The notes beneath the pieces are model-generated. The model was not told where the DNA came from. It did no database searches and was given only the letters and a program-made list of their open reading frames with translations. The position numbers and the translations under genes are program-made. From the NCBI RefSeq assembly GCF_001975725.1, contig NZ_CP019434.1:806001-870000 (forward strand): a DNA stretch of 64,000 nt. Reading direction: 5' to 3'. This document shows positions 36,301 to 46,378 of the stretch, piece by piece; within the stretch, counting starts at the first letter, position 1, and the number at the start of each line of letters is the position of its first letter. This DNA is from Acidihalobacter ferrooxydans. Its GTDB lineage: Bacteria > Pseudomonadota > Gammaproteobacteria > DSM-5130 > Acidihalobacteraceae.

Positions 36301-36808
36301 GTCGCTTGGCGCTGACGATATGGACCGGTTCGACCGGCACGTCCTGATGTCCGCCGCGGTTGCCGGTCTTCACGCCCTCGATGGTCCGCACCACGTCCAT
36401 GCCGTCGGTCACGCGGCCGAACACGCAGTAGCCCCAGCCGGACTGCGTCTTGGCCTGGAAGTTCAGGAAGTCGTTGTCCTTCACATTGATGAAAAACTGC
36501 GACGTTGCCGAGTCGGGCACGGCGGTGCGTGCCATGGCGATGGTGCCGACTTCGTTTTTCAGACCGTTGTCGGCCTCGTTCCTGATCGGCGCCTTGCCGG
36601 CCTTCTGGTGCATGTCTTCGCTCAGACCGCCGCCCTGGATCATGAAGTTGGGAATCACGCGGTGGAAAATGGTGTCATCGAAGAAGCCGTCATCGACGTA
36701 GGCGAGAAAATTCTCGACCGTCACCGGCGCTTTTTCGGGGAAGAGCTCCAGCACGATGGTGCCGTGGCTGGTTGTCAGTTCAACGGTGGGGTTGGCGTTG
36801 TCAGTCAT
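36293..36808 (-). CDS. ppiB: Peptidyl-prolyl cis-trans isomerase B (cyclophilin)
   Basis: A 171-residue cytoplasmic cyclophilin accelerating proline isomerisation. The start at ATG 36808 gives [20 protein letters not shown]; upstream in-frame codons run into the divergent gltX. Active-site features: the catalytic Arg in [26 protein letters not shown], and the late [15 protein letters not shown]. There is no signal peptide, so this is the cytosolic PpiB type. It overlaps lpxH by eight bases and is divergent from gltX. Confidence 0.95.
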   Translation of the reverse strand: MTDNANPTVELTTSHGTIVLELFPEKAPVTVENFLAYVDDGFFDDTIFHRVIPNFMIQGGGLSEDMHQKAGKAPIRNEADNGLKNEVGTIAMARTAVPDSATSQFFINVKDNDFLNFQAKTQSGWGYCVFGRVTDGMDVVRTIEGVKTGNRGGHQDVPVEPVHIVSAKRRG

Positions 36809-36980
36809 TGGAACAGATTCCTGGTCGGCTGTCGGAAGGGTCGCATGATACGGACAATGCAGTACGCGGGAAAGGCGCCGGTCAGCCGGCCTGCCGGCGG
36901 GCGAGGCGGCGCACAGGCTGGCTGACCAGCGCGCGCGAAGCCGGTTTGTTTGGCGCGGGCTTTCGGCTACCATCCTCGCC

Positions 36981-38390
36981 ATGTCCAAAGCTATCGTCAA
37001 GACGCGTTTCGCACCCAGCCCGACCGGGCAACTGCATCTCGGTAATCTGCGCACTGCGCTGTTTTCCGCCTTGCATGCCTGGAGCGTGGGCGGGAATTTT
37101 CTGCTGCGTATCGAAGATACCGATGCCGAGCGTTCGCAAGCCGCGTACACGCAAGCCTTGCAGGCGGATCTGCATTGGCTGGGCCTGCACTGGCAGGAGG
37201 GGCCGGAAGTCGGCGGGCCGGCCGGGCCGTATCTCCAGTCCGAGCGTGCGGCGGTGTACGCCGGCTATTACCGGCAATTGCGCGCGGGCGGGCAGGCTTA
37301 TCCCTGCTTTTGTACGCAGGAGCAACTGGCCGCTACGCGTGCTGCCCAACGCGCATCCGGGCGGCCACCGCGCTATCCGGGCACTTGCGCGCACGTGAGC
37401 GCGGACGAGGCCGCAGCGCGGGTTAGCGCGGGCGAGCCACATACCTTGCGGTTCCGCGTGCCTGCGGGCGAGCTGATCGAGTTCGACGACCTGGTGCGCG
37501 GGCCGCAAGCGTTTCGCAGCGACGATATCGGCGATTTCGTGATTCGCCGTACCGACGGCACGCCGGCCTTTTTCTTCTGCAACGCCGTCGATGATGCGCT
37601 GATGGGCGTGACGCATGTGTGGCGCGGCGAGGACCACATCAGCAATACCCCCCGGCAACTGCTGATTCTGCGTGCCCTGGGCCTGCGCGAACCGCGTTAC
37701 GGTCATATGGCGCTGATCGTCGGTGACGACGGCGCGCCGCTCTCCAAGCGCCACGGAGCCATGAGCCTCGACGGGTTGCGCGAGTTGGGCTATCTGCCGT
37801 TGGCGATCACCAATTATCTCGCCCGTCTGGGGCATAGCTATGCCGAGGACGGTCTGCTCGACATGCAGGCGCTGGCGGCCGGATTCGATCCCGCGCGGTT
37901 GGGCAAGGCGGCAGCACGCTTCGACCGGACGCAGCTCGATCACTGGCAGCGTCTCGCCCTGGCCGCGACCGCCGACGCCGATCTGGCGCATTGGGCCGGT
38001 GCGGCCTGCGCGGCGGTACCCGAAGCGCGCCGCGGCGAGTTTCTCGCGGCGGTGCGGGACAACGTGTTGCTGCCCGAAGATGTCCGGTTCTGGGCGCAGG
38101 CGCTGTTTGCCGAGCCGGCGTTCGAGCCTGCTGCGCAGAGTGAACTGGCGGCGGCGCCGGTGGCCCTGTTTGAAGCCGCATTACAGTGCTTGCCGGCCCA
38201 TGACGGGGATTTCCGGGGCTGGACCAAGGCGGTGGGAGCGGCGGCGGGCGTGAAGGGGCGTGCGCTGTTCATGCCGCTGCGCGCCGCGTTGACCGGGCAT
38301 ACGCACGGCCCGGAAATGGCGCGCGTTTTTCCGCTGCTGGGGCAGCAGCGGGTGGCGCAGCGCCTGCGCGCGGCGCTGGCAAGGATCTGA
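36981..38390 (+). CDS. gltX: Glutamyl-tRNA synthetase
   Basis: A 469-residue class I synthetase charging tRNA-Glu. The HIGH-type motif is [16 protein letters not shown] near residue 10. The KMSKS-type motif is [10 protein letters not shown], the form found in many proteobacterial GluRS enzymes. [15 protein letters not shown] is also conserved. The C-terminal anticodon-binding domain is present, so it is full GltX and not the short GluQ. It lies two bases before cysS. Having gltX and cysS adjacent and probably co-transcribed is a known arrangement in some lineages. Confidence 0.95.
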   Translation: MSKAIVKTRFAPSPTGQLHLGNLRTALFSALHAWSVGGNFLLRIEDTDAERSQAAYTQALQADLHWLGLHWQEGPEVGGPAGPYLQSERAAVYAGYYRQLRAGGQAYPCFCTQEQLAATRAAQRASGRPPRYPGTCAHVSADEAAARVSAGEPHTLRFRVPAGELIEFDDLVRGPQAFRSDDIGDFVIRRTDGTPAFFFCNAVDDALMGVTHVWRGEDHISNTPRQLLILRALGLREPRYGHMALIVGDDGAPLSKRHGAMSLDGLRELGYLPLAITNYLARLGHSYAEDGLLDMQALAAGFDPARLGKAAARFDRTQLDHWQRLALAATADADLAHWAGAACAAVPEARRGEFLAAVRDNVLLPEDVRFWAQALFAEPAFEPAAQSELAAAPVALFEAALQCLPAHDGDFRGWTKAVGAAAGVKGRALFMPLRAALTGHTHGPEMARVFPLLGQQRVAQRLRAALARI

Positions 38391-38391
38391 C

Positions 38392-39771
38392 ATGCTGAAA
38401 ATCTACAATACCCTGCATCGCGAAAAAGAAGTGTTCGAGCCGATCGAAGCCGGCCGGGTGCGCATGTACGTCTGCGGCATGACGGTCTACGACTTCTGCC
38501 ACGTCGGGCATGGCCGCATGTTGGTGGTGTTCGACACCGTGGTGCGCTATCTGCGCTGGTTGGGTTACGACGTGACCTATGTGCGCAACATCACCGACAT
38601 CGACGACAAGATCATCCGGCGCGCGCACGAGAACGGCGAGTCGATCGATGCGCTGACCGCGCGCTTCATCCAGGCGATGCACGAAGACCTCGACGCCCTC
38701 GGCGTGCAGGCGCCGGACCTCGAACCGCGTGCGACGCAGTCCATCGGCGAGATACTCGAATTGATCGGTACGCTGCTCGACAAGGGCTACGCGTACGGCG
38801 CCGATAATGGCGATGTGTATTACGACGTGTCGCGTTTCGACGGCTATGGTCGGCTCTCGGGCAAGCACCTCGATGATCTGCGCGCGGGTGCGCGGGTGGA
38901 CATCGTCGAAGCCAAGGACGATCCGCTGGATTTCGTGCTCTGGAAGGCGGCCAAGCCGGGCGAACCGGCCTGGGATGCGCCGTGGGGCGCGGGGCGCCCA
39001 GGCTGGCACATCGAGTGCTCGGCGATGTCGATCAAGGCGCTGGGCCCACAGTTCGATATTCACGGCGGCGGTCTCGACTTGCAGTTCCCGCACCATGAGA
39101 ACGAAATCGCGCAGAGCGAGGCGGCGACCTGCACGCACTTTGTCAATTACTGGATGCACAACGGGTTCGTGCGCGTGAACGAGGAAAAGATGTCCAAGTC
39201 CCTGGGCAACTTTTTCACCTTGCGCGAGGTGTTCGCGCGCTATCGCCCGGAAGTGGTGCGCTATTTTATTCTGGCCAGCCATTACCGCAGCCCGCTGAAC
39301 TACGCCGACGAGCAGCTTGATGCCGCAGAGCAGGCGCTGGATCGTCTGTACACCGCGCTGCGCGGTCTGGCGGATGCCGCGCCGTGCGGAGGCGAGTGGG
39401 AGGCGCGCTTCAAAGCGGCGATGGATGATGATTTCAACACGCCTGAAGCCATGGCCGTGTTGTTCGAACTGGCGCGCGAGGTGAACCGCGCGCGGGAGGC
39501 AGCGCCGGCTCTGGCGGCGGAACGGGGCGCTGAACTGCGCCGTCTGGCCGGCGTGCTGGGCCTGTTGCAGGCCGAGCCGGAGACCTGGCTGCGCGGTGCG
39601 GCGGAGGCGGACGGCATCGATGCCGCAGAGGTCGAACGACTGATTCAGGCACGAGCGCAGGCTCGCCAGCGGCGCGATTTTGCCGCCGCCGATCGCCTGC
39701 GCGATACGTTGTTGGAGGCCGGAATCGTGCTCGAAGACAGCGCGCAGGGCACGACCTGGCGACGCGGGTGA
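38392..39771 (+). CDS. cysS: Cysteinyl-tRNA synthetase
   Basis: A 459-residue class I synthetase charging tRNA-Cys. The HIGH motif reads CHVGHGR (with [11 protein letters not shown]), and KMSKS is [12 protein letters not shown]. The zinc ligands are the Cys in VCGMTVYD and the Cys/His in WHIECSAM and [10 protein letters not shown]. The C-terminal [19 protein letters not shown], part of the anticodon-binding end, is intact. Its start is one base after the gltX stop, so the two form an operon. Confidence 0.97.
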   Translation: MLKIYNTLHREKEVFEPIEAGRVRMYVCGMTVYDFCHVGHGRMLVVFDTVVRYLRWLGYDVTYVRNITDIDDKIIRRAHENGESIDALTARFIQAMHEDLDALGVQAPDLEPRATQSIGEILELIGTLLDKGYAYGADNGDVYYDVSRFDGYGRLSGKHLDDLRAGARVDIVEAKDDPLDFVLWKAAKPGEPAWDAPWGAGRPGWHIECSAMSIKALGPQFDIHGGGLDLQFPHHENEIAQSEAATCTHFVNYWMHNGFVRVNEEKMSKSLGNFFTLREVFARYRPEVVRYFILASHYRSPLNYADEQLDAAEQALDRLYTALRGLADAAPCGGEWEARFKAAMDDDFNTPEAMAVLFELAREVNRAREAAPALAAERGAELRRLAGVLGLLQAEPETWLRGAAEADGIDAAEVERLIQARAQARQRRDFAAADRLRDTLLEAGIVLEDSAQGTTWRRG

Positions 39772-39841
39772 TCGTGCCCTGCGGCATCTTTGTTGGCAGC
39801 GTTTGTTAAATATGGCCGAAGCACCCGGCTCGCGAAGCGCT

Positions 39842-40008
39842 GGGAGCCTGTCGGACTTGGAGGATCGTAGCGAGGCGAGCGGGGAATGGAGGCCAGTTTC
39901 ACGGTCTTTTGAGGACAATAGTGGTTCTATTCGACGAAAAAGAGCGTGGAAATGGACCCATTATCCCATCGCCGCAGCCGATTCTTTCCAAGTTCGACAG
40001 GCTCCTAG
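39842..40008 (-). repeat. Complete family A MITE-like element, copy A7 (inverted)
   Basis: Inverted relative to A5 (23688-23856) and differing at only about five positions over 165 bp. Ends are GGAGCCTGTCGGACTTGGA on the left and TCCAAGTTCGACAGGCTCC on the right, then CTAG. The left flank reads GCTG where CTAG would be expected. It lies between cysS and fumC, about 40 bp upstream of the fumC start. Confidence 0.85.
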
Positions 40009-40050
40009 ACCCTTCTATACTTTCTTGCACAACCTTCAAGGACACCGATC

Positions 40051-41457
40051 ATGAGCAACGCAATCGAGGGTGTGGATACGCAGGCCGGACAGGGCGATCG
40101 CATCGAACACGACAGCATGGGTGAGTTGCGGGTGCCGGCCGCGGCGCTCTGGGGCGCTCAGACGCAGCGCGCGGTGGAGAATTTCCCGGTCAGCGGCATG
40201 CCGATGCCACGCGGTTTCATCCGCGCGCTCGGTCTGGTGAAGGCCGCCTGCGCGGTGGCCAATCTCGAACTCGGCACACTGGATGGCGAACGGGCCGAGG
40301 CGATTCGCCAGGCGGCGCTGGCTGTGGCCGAGGGTCGGTACGATGCGCACTTTCCGATCGACGTGTTCCAGACCGGCTCCGGCACCAGCAGCAACATGAA
40401 TGCCAACGAGGTGATCGCGCATCTGGCGAGCGCGGCCTGCGGCAAAGCGGTGCACCCCAATGACCACGTCAATTACGGGCAGAGTTCCAACGATGTCGTC
40501 CCGACCGCGCTGCATGTCGGTGCAGCCTTGCTGATCGAGGAGAGTCTGCTGCCGGCGCTTCAGCACCTGGAGGCGGCGATCCTGGCCCGCGCCGACGAGC
40601 TCAAGGGCCACACCAAGACCGGTCGCACACATTTGATGGATGCGATGCCGGTGCGCCTCGATCAGGAACTCGGTGGTTGGGCGGCGCAGGTGCGCAACGC
40701 GCAGCGGCGGATCGCGCAGGCCGCAGAGGGCTTGCATGCGCTGGCGCTGGGCGGTACGGCCGTCGGCACCGGCGTCAATGCCGTGCCCGGCGCCGCCGAG
40801 GCAGCAATCGCCTGGCTGGCCGATGAAACCGGTGTGGCATTTCGCCCCAATGACAACCGCTTCGAGGCATTGAGTTCGCAGGATGCGGCGGTGGCGGCGA
40901 GCGGCGCGCTGAAGTCGCTGGCTACCGCGCTGATGAAAATCGCCAACGATCTGCGCTGGATGAACTCCGGGCCGCTGGCCGGCCTGGGTGAAATCAGTCT
41001 GCAGTCATTGCAGCCGGGCAGCAGCATCATGCCGGGCAAGGTGAACCCGGTGATTCCCGAGGCGGTGTGCCAGGTCGCGGCGCAGATGATCGGTAACGAT
41101 GCGGCAATCACCATTGGCGGGCAGGCGGGCAATTTTCAGCTCAACGTGATGCTGCCGCTGATCACGCACAATCTTTTGCAGAGCATTGAATTGGCCGCGA
41201 ACGTGTCGCGTTTGCTGGCCGATCGGGCGATTGCGGGCTTTACGGTGAACGCGCCGCGCCTGAGCGCTGCACTGGATCGCAACCCGATTCTGGTCACTGC
41301 GCTTAATGCCAGAATTGGCTACGAGCGCGGCGCGGCGATAGCCAAGCGCGCGTATGCCGAGGGTCGCCCGGTGCTCGACGTGGCCTGCGAAATGACCGAT
41401 CTCGAGCGGGAAGAACTGGCCGCACTGCTCGATCCGCGACAACTGACCGGCTCCTGA
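40051..41457 (+). CDS. fumC: Fumarate hydratase class II
   Basis: A 468-residue iron-independent fumarase of the citric acid cycle. The class signature GSSIMPGKVNPVIPE is present near residue 325. Earlier landmarks are FQTGSGTSSNMNANEV, NYGQSSNDVVPTA and GRTHLMDAMPVRLDQE with catalytic His. Length is typical. The ATG at 40051 has CAAGGACACCG upstream. Family A copies flank it on both sides (A7 and A8). FumC is the oxygen-stable form, sensible for an aerobe also encoding a bo3 oxidase. Confidence 0.96.
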   Translation: MSNAIEGVDTQAGQGDRIEHDSMGELRVPAAALWGAQTQRAVENFPVSGMPMPRGFIRALGLVKAACAVANLELGTLDGERAEAIRQAALAVAEGRYDAHFPIDVFQTGSGTSSNMNANEVIAHLASAACGKAVHPNDHVNYGQSSNDVVPTALHVGAALLIEESLLPALQHLEAAILARADELKGHTKTGRTHLMDAMPVRLDQELGGWAAQVRNAQRRIAQAAEGLHALALGGTAVGTGVNAVPGAAEAAIAWLADETGVAFRPNDNRFEALSSQDAAVAASGALKSLATALMKIANDLRWMNSGPLAGLGEISLQSLQPGSSIMPGKVNPVIPEAVCQVAAQMIGNDAAITIGGQAGNFQLNVMLPLITHNLLQSIELAANVSRLLADRAIAGFTVNAPRLSAALDRNPILVTALNARIGYERGAAIAKRAYAEGRPVLDVACEMTDLEREELAALLDPRQLTGS

Positions 41458-41468
41458 GAACATCGCCT

Positions 41469-41765
41469 GGAGCCTGCCGGACTTGGAAAAAATCGGCTGC
41501 GGCGATGGGATGATGGGGGCCATTGTCCTTAACCCGAATGTTTCACAAGTTCCCGCCGCTCTCGCGGGTCTCTTGATTCCACAAGGGATATTTCCTCAGT
41601 CGGCCGTAATCACCTATACGGCGCTCCCTCTGGAATCCCCTTGTGAAAACAGTATCCGGCGCGATACCAGCACTCGTTATGAAACATTCGGGTTAAAAAG
41701 ACCGGGCGCCGGCCTCCATCGCTCAGGCGCCTCGCCACGATCCTTCAAGTCCGACCGGCTCCTGG
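41469..41765 (+). repeat. Family A element A8, interrupted by another element
   Basis: Left part (41469-41528) matches A5 through GATGGGATGATGGGGGCC and CATTGTCC. The right part resumes at 41697 with AAAGACCGG, GCCTCCATCGC, GATCCTTCAAGTCCGACCGG. Together they make one family A copy split by the inserted element. The terminal ends are GGAGCCTGCCGGACTTGGA and TCAAGTCCGACCGGCTCC. Confidence 0.85.
41529..41696. mobile_element. 168-bp TTAACCCG-ended element nested in family A copy A8
   Basis: Bounded by perfect 17-bp inverted repeats, TTAACCCGAATGTTTCA (41529-41545) and TGAAACATTCGGGTTAA (41680-41696). It interrupts A8 within the stretch that reads ATTGTCCTCAAAAGACCG in A5. TTAA at both ends may be a target duplication, suggesting a TTAA-specific transposase (IS1380-type or similar; inferred). 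Read backwards, its first 67 bases match 54721-54783 (right half of B6). It has no open frame of note. Confidence 0.8.
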
Positions 41766-42063
41766 TACGCGTTGAACTTATCCGTTTGCGCGGCGTCTAT
41801 ATAAGCAATGCTGAATCAATCGGGAGACGCAATCAGAGGGCGAACGCGCGAATGCGCCGAGTGCTCCGCCGACCGGATCAATCGCCAGCAGCATCTCTTG
41901 GCGGTGGCCCGCTGCCGCTCGCTTCTAACGCGTGTCTGCGTATCCTCATCAAATTATTAACAGGCTGTTACTGTCTTAATCGTATCGTGCGTTGCATGTG
42001 CGGCGCACGTAAGCCCGAGCCGTATGCACGGCTGGACCTTCAATCAGGACGCATGCTGAAGCG

Positions 42064-43326
42064 ATGAATCAATCTGCCGATCGTAATGTACGCAACGCAC
42101 TGAAAAAACGCTTTTCGCTCGGGTATATGGCGCGTCTGCGCATGTTGCAGAGCCGGGTGTACCGGGCCTTGCGTATGAATATCTGGTTTCCGCATGCGCC
42201 GATCGCGGTGCTCGTGGGGCTGGCCGGATTGGCTGAACTGCTGCCCGCGCTCGGTTCCCTGACGCGGCTGGTTTCCTTCGTCGCGGTGCCGGCCAAGGAT
42301 CTCAAGGGCTTTTCGCAGGGCTTCGATACCCTGGCGATCCACGGCGTGTCACTGGAGTTGATCGGCGGGTTGCTGGTGCTGCTCTCGCTGGGTCTGCTAT
42401 GGCGTTCGCGGCTGGCCTGGGTGCTGACCTTGCTGATGACCGCGGCGACGGTCGGCCTGCAATTCGTCCCCCATACGACACCGCATATCAGCATCATCGC
42501 TTACAACGGCGCCTTGCTGGTGCTGCTGTATCTGACGCGAGACAGCTTCCAGCGCGCCAGCCTGGCTACGAGCACACTGTTCGCGCTGCTCGGCGTGTTG
42601 CTGACCGTGGGTTACGGCGTGCTCGGCAGTTACACGCTCGGCGCCGGGTTTTCACCGGCAATCACCAATGTCACGGATGCGCTGTATTTCACCGTGGTCA
42701 CCTTGTCGACGGTCGGCTACGGCGATATTACGCCGCACTCGACGGACGCGCGGTTCTTCACCATGTCGCTGATCGTGCTCGGCCTGGCGGTATTCGCCAG
42801 CGCGCTGACCGCCATCGCCGGTCCGTTAATCAATCAGCGCATGATCAATCTGCTTCAACCCAGGAAAAAACCGATGAAACGCAAGGATCACATCATCGTG
42901 GTAGGCGACAACTCGCTGGCACGTAACGCCATCAAGGCGCTGAGCCAGCGCGGGATTCCCGTCACGGCTGTCTGGGAGCAGCGGCCGCCCGAAGGCATGG
43001 AGGTGCCGGAGGATCTGGTGATCGGCGATGGCGGCGACAGCGACGTGTTGCGCAATGCCGACGTGACTCAGGCGCGCGCGGTACTGGCGCTCACCGAGGA
43101 CGATTCCGAGAACGCTTTCGTCGCGCTGGCCGCCAGGGATGCCAACGAACATGTGCGCACCGTGGTGGCGATCAGCGATGCGAACAACATGAGCCGGGTG
43201 CGCCACGTGCGCCCCGACGTGGTGCTGGCCCTGCCGGTGATCGGTGGCGAACTGCTGGCGATGGCCTTGAGCGGCGAAGAAATCAAGACCGACGAATTGT
43301 TGGAGCAGTTGTTGCAACTGGCTTGA
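42064..43326 (+). CDS. Voltage-gated-type potassium channel (Kch-like) with TrkA-N domain
   Basis: A 420-residue inner-membrane K+ channel. About six membrane segments (43-63, 95-113, 118-135, 145-160, 167-190, 233-253) enclose a pore loop with the selectivity filter TVGYGD at 216-221. After a basic linker (LLQPRKKPMKRKD) comes an RCK/TrkA-N regulatory domain from about 274 (HIIVVGDNSLARNAIKALSQ). Its nucleotide-binding turn reads GDNSLA, not GxGxxG, so NAD binding may be altered, as in E. coli Kch (417 residues), its closest match in layout. Confidence 0.9.
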   Translation: MNQSADRNVRNALKKRFSLGYMARLRMLQSRVYRALRMNIWFPHAPIAVLVGLAGLAELLPALGSLTRLVSFVAVPAKDLKGFSQGFDTLAIHGVSLELIGGLLVLLSLGLLWRSRLAWVLTLLMTAATVGLQFVPHTTPHISIIAYNGALLVLLYLTRDSFQRASLATSTLFALLGVLLTVGYGVLGSYTLGAGFSPAITNVTDALYFTVVTLSTVGYGDITPHSTDARFFTMSLIVLGLAVFASALTAIAGPLINQRMINLLQPRKKPMKRKDHIIVVGDNSLARNAIKALSQRGIPVTAVWEQRPPEGMEVPEDLVIGDGGDSDVLRNADVTQARAVLALTEDDSENAFVALAARDANEHVRTVVAISDANNMSRVRHVRPDVVLALPVIGGELLAMALSGEEIKTDELLEQLLQLA

Positions 43327-43485
43327 ACCCGGATATTCCATGCGCCGAGGTGCTGATTGCGCCACGATCTGGACTCACAGGGAAAATTCTTCAGCGAGCG
43401 GCATCGTTGCGCGATGCCCGAGCGAAGAAACACGCTGTGATTTCAGGATCAAGCAAAAGTGCATCTCCGAGTGGATGATAAGTAG
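43324..43485 (+). repeat. Family B MITE-like element, copy B4
   Basis: Begins TGAACCCGGATATTCCATG immediately at the channel gene stop. It contains GGTGCTGATTGCGCCACG, GGACTCACAGGGAAAATTC, TTCAGCGAGCGGCATCG, TTGCGCGATGCCCGAGCG and TTTCAGGATCAAGCAAAAG. It is the best-preserved left half in the window; the right end is weak. Confidence 0.75.
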
Positions 43486-43596
43486 CCCCCACGGGGCCCG
43501 TTCCCAGGAAGAGGACGACCTGCCGGCCTTGGCCGGTTTCGTTCAGTTGCCGTGTTGCGGCAGCTGCGACGTGTCTTAACCCAATGGAGAACCCTT

Positions 43597-44961
43597 ATGA
43601 CTCCCGACTCTACGGTGCCCGATTCCGCAACGCATCCCGCCCATCACGATCGCCTGCGCGTGTGGCGAACGGCGCTGGCCGCGCCGGGCCGCTATATCCG
43701 CCCCTGGTACGGCGCTTACCTGTTGCTGGGGATCGTGACCGCCGGCATGGTGCCGGTGTTGCTGCCACTGATGATGGTGGCGATTTCGCACCAACTGTCG
43801 AGCGTTGCCTATGTCATGGGCGTGTTCGATCTTGGTCTGCTGACATCGCCGCTCTGGGGCATGTTCGCCGAACGCCTGAAGCTGTATCGGAGTTTGTTCT
43901 TTTTATCCTTCATCATCGCGGCGGCCGCCATCGGCGTGTTTCCGCTGCTGCATACCATGATCGGCTGGATGATCGCCGCCTTCGTGCTCGGGGCAGGGTC
44001 CGCCGGCGCGGGAACCCTGGCATCGCTGTTCATCGTGGATTTTGCGCCGCAGAACGAATGGGAGCCGCGCATCGGTCTGTTACAGAGCTTCAACGGCGCA
44101 GGGCAGGTGGTCGGTCTGCTGCTGGCCGCCATTTTCGCCCATGGCCAGTTTGACGATGGCTTGTGGCTGGCGGCTGTACTGCTGATTCCGGCGCTGATGC
44201 TCGGTGGTATCGGGTTGCCGATACAGCGCAAAGCGCGCGCCGCTGACCAGCATCCGCACCGCATGCTGGATGTGCGTGCGCTGGCCGCATTCCCGCACGT
44301 CAATCTGCCCGCCGGTATCGGTTTCCACATGAATCATTTCAATCTGCGCGGCCTGCGGCACCTGCCCGATGTCATCGGCACGCCGTTCGGCCGGTTTATC
44401 CTGTCGTGGTTTATGCTCGCGCTGGGGGTATCGGGATTTTTCACCTATTTTCCCCTGATGCTGGAACACGGTTATGGCGTCAATACGCATTTGACCTCGT
44501 CGATTTACGCGGTCGGCGCCGCAATCGGCATCACGCTGTTCGTGCTCGCCAGCCGTCTGGCCACGCGCTTCGGCTCCGGCAAGGTGTATCAGTTCGGTCT
44601 CTGGCTGCGGCTGGCCGGTTTCGTGCTGCTGCTCCTGCCGTACTTCATGCCGGTTCTGCCGCGGCTGACGCTGGCTATTGTCGGCTTTTTCCTCATCGTC
44701 ATTGCCTGGCCTCTGCTCAGCGTTGCCGGCACCGGGCTGGCGGCGCGCCTGGCTACTTTCAGCGAGGGTGCGGCGATGGGGCTGTTCAACGCTTCGCTGG
44801 CGCTGGCCACCGTGATCGGCGCGTTTGCCAGTGGCCCGATCATCGCTGCGCTCGGCTATCGGGGGCTGGCCTGGATGGGGGTCATCGGCCTGGGATTGTC
44901 GATCGTGACCGGGTTGGGCCTGGGGCGTCGGCAAGCGGACGCACCGCAACCGGCGGCGTGA
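43597..44961 (+). CDS. MFS transporter
   Basis: A 454-residue, 12-segment major facilitator. The ATG at 43597 follows CCAATGGAGAACCC. The sequence shows LLLGIVTAGMVPVLLPLMM in helix 1, GVFDLGLLTSPLWGMFAERL as the loop 2-3 region, SAGAGTLASLFIVDFAP in helix 5, and an ending GLGLGRRQADAPQ. There is an unusual inter-half loop (about 205-255, with NLPAGIGFHMNHFNLRGLRH). Resembles drug/sugar-efflux-like MFS members. Substrate unknown; neighbours give no hint. Confidence 0.78.
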   Translation: MTPDSTVPDSATHPAHHDRLRVWRTALAAPGRYIRPWYGAYLLLGIVTAGMVPVLLPLMMVAISHQLSSVAYVMGVFDLGLLTSPLWGMFAERLKLYRSLFFLSFIIAAAAIGVFPLLHTMIGWMIAAFVLGAGSAGAGTLASLFIVDFAPQNEWEPRIGLLQSFNGAGQVVGLLLAAIFAHGQFDDGLWLAAVLLIPALMLGGIGLPIQRKARAADQHPHRMLDVRALAAFPHVNLPAGIGFHMNHFNLRGLRHLPDVIGTPFGRFILSWFMLALGVSGFFTYFPLMLEHGYGVNTHLTSSIYAVGAAIGITLFVLASRLATRFGSGKVYQFGLWLRLAGFVLLLLPYFMPVLPRLTLAIVGFFLIVIAWPLLSVAGTGLAARLATFSEGAAMGLFNASLALATVIGAFASGPIIAALGYRGLAWMGVIGLGLSIVTGLGLGRRQADAPQPAA

Positions 44962-45188
44962 TACGTGTCTCGTGCTACGATGCGGCCATTGTCCGCATCG
45001 TAGCCATGCCGGTCGGACAGTCCCGTCGGACCGGCGTCCGGCTGGTACCCGCGCCGGGCACATCGGGTGCGAATCGAGGCGGGGCGCAAGAGATCTGTCT
45101 GCCCTGATGGCGTGATGCGGCGCACCAGACAGCACCGGCATCGCGCGGTACACGGCGCACAGATCTTAGAAAATCGAAGGGAGCCTGC

Positions 45189-46328
45189 ATGAATACACGT
45201 AATCCGCTGACCACTCTCGCGGCTGTCACCCGGCGTCTGCACAGCAATCGCACCTCCAGAGCGGGTCTGCCGCCGGGTACGTTGCTCGATGAAGCACCGG
45301 ACATCCCGGCGCATACCCGGCTGATCCATTATGGCGAACAGGGCGCCATTCAGGAGGAGGCGGACGCCACCCTGGAACGGTTCAAAAATGTCTGTGCCAT
45401 AACGGACAGCGCCGTCAGCTGGATGCACGTGCAGGGTCAGCCGGATAGGGCGTTTCTGGAAGAATTGGGGATGCGTTTCGATGTTCATCCCCTGGCGCTG
45501 GAGGACATTCAGTCGCGCGAGCAGCGCCCGAAACTGGACGATTACGACGAGCATTTGTTCGTGGTGCTCAACGTCCCGCGTTGGCAGGACGATGATGTGG
45601 TGCTCGAACAGTTCAGTCTGTTGCTGGGCGAGGGCTACGTCATCAGCATTCATGATTCCCCGAACGACATCAGTCAGGTGGTGCGCGAGCGTCTGGCGCG
45701 AGGGCGTTCGCGTCTGCGCGAGCATGGCGCTGACTATCTCATGTATGCGCTGATGGATTTGGTGGTCGATCAGGCATTTCCGGTGTTGGAGAGCTTCGGC
45801 GAGAATATCGAACAGCTCGAAGCGAATCTGATCGTCGAGCCGCGCCGCGAGATGCTCAACACGATCCAGACCGGCAAGCGGACCCTGATCCGGATGCGCC
45901 GGCAACTGTGGCCGACACGCGAGGTGATTTCACGTCTCGCGCGCGACGTGCATGATGAACCCCTCATGGACGATGGCTTGCGACCGTATCTGGGCGATCT
46001 GTACGACCACACGGTGCAACTGATGGAGTTGATGGACACCTATCGCGATGTGGTCTCGGGCCTGATGGATATATATCTGTCGAGCGTCAATAACCGTTTG
46101 AGCGACATCATGCGCACGCTCACGGTGATCTCTGTAGTTTTCATTCCGTTGACTTTCATTACGGGGCTGTACGGCATGAATTTCGCGGCATTCGTGACCA
46201 ACCCCTGGACGCAGCCACTGTTGCGCTGGAAGTATGGTTACCCGTTCGTGTGGTTTGTGATGCTCATGATCGTGGTTGGAATGCTCGGGTTCTTCAAGCG
46301 CCGTGGCTGGATCATGCAGAAGCAATAA
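45189..46328 (+). CDS. corA: CorA-family magnesium/cobalt transporter
   Basis: A 379-residue divalent-cation channel. The long cytosolic domain (1-310) ends in the stalk helix with HTVQLMELMDTYRDVVSGLM. Two C-terminal membrane helices follow, with the pore motif YGMNF at about 328-332 and the basic tail FKRRGWIMQKQ. The AFVTNPW loop after GMN replaces the usual MPEL. The ATG at 45189 has GAAGGGAGCC upstream. Monocistronic, with the hairpin repeats just downstream. Confidence 0.93.
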   Translation: MNTRNPLTTLAAVTRRLHSNRTSRAGLPPGTLLDEAPDIPAHTRLIHYGEQGAIQEEADATLERFKNVCAITDSAVSWMHVQGQPDRAFLEELGMRFDVHPLALEDIQSREQRPKLDDYDEHLFVVLNVPRWQDDDVVLEQFSLLLGEGYVISIHDSPNDISQVVRERLARGRSRLREHGADYLMYALMDLVVDQAFPVLESFGENIEQLEANLIVEPRREMLNTIQTGKRTLIRMRRQLWPTREVISRLARDVHDEPLMDDGLRPYLGDLYDHTVQLMELMDTYRDVVSGLMDIYLSSVNNRLSDIMRTLTVISVVFIPLTFITGLYGMNFAAFVTNPWTQPLLRWKYGYPFVWFVMLMIVVGMLGFFKRRGWIMQKQ

Positions 46329-46378
46329 CGGCCACTGCACCGCCCTGCACGTCCCGAGTCCCCAGAGTTCGGGATTAC

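Larger units (their letters stand above)
41458..42063. other. 606-bp intergenic region with nested elements
   Basis: The first half is a family A element (41469-41765) interrupted by a 168-bp element (41529-41696). The second half (41766-42063) has no gene. It includes TATATAAG and AAATTATTAACAGG segments that could be part of a promoter for the potassium channel. Confidence 0.5.

Noticed and set aside
38269-39918. 549-codon frame opposite cysS
   Set aside because: Antisense to cysS, and its start lies in the family A element.
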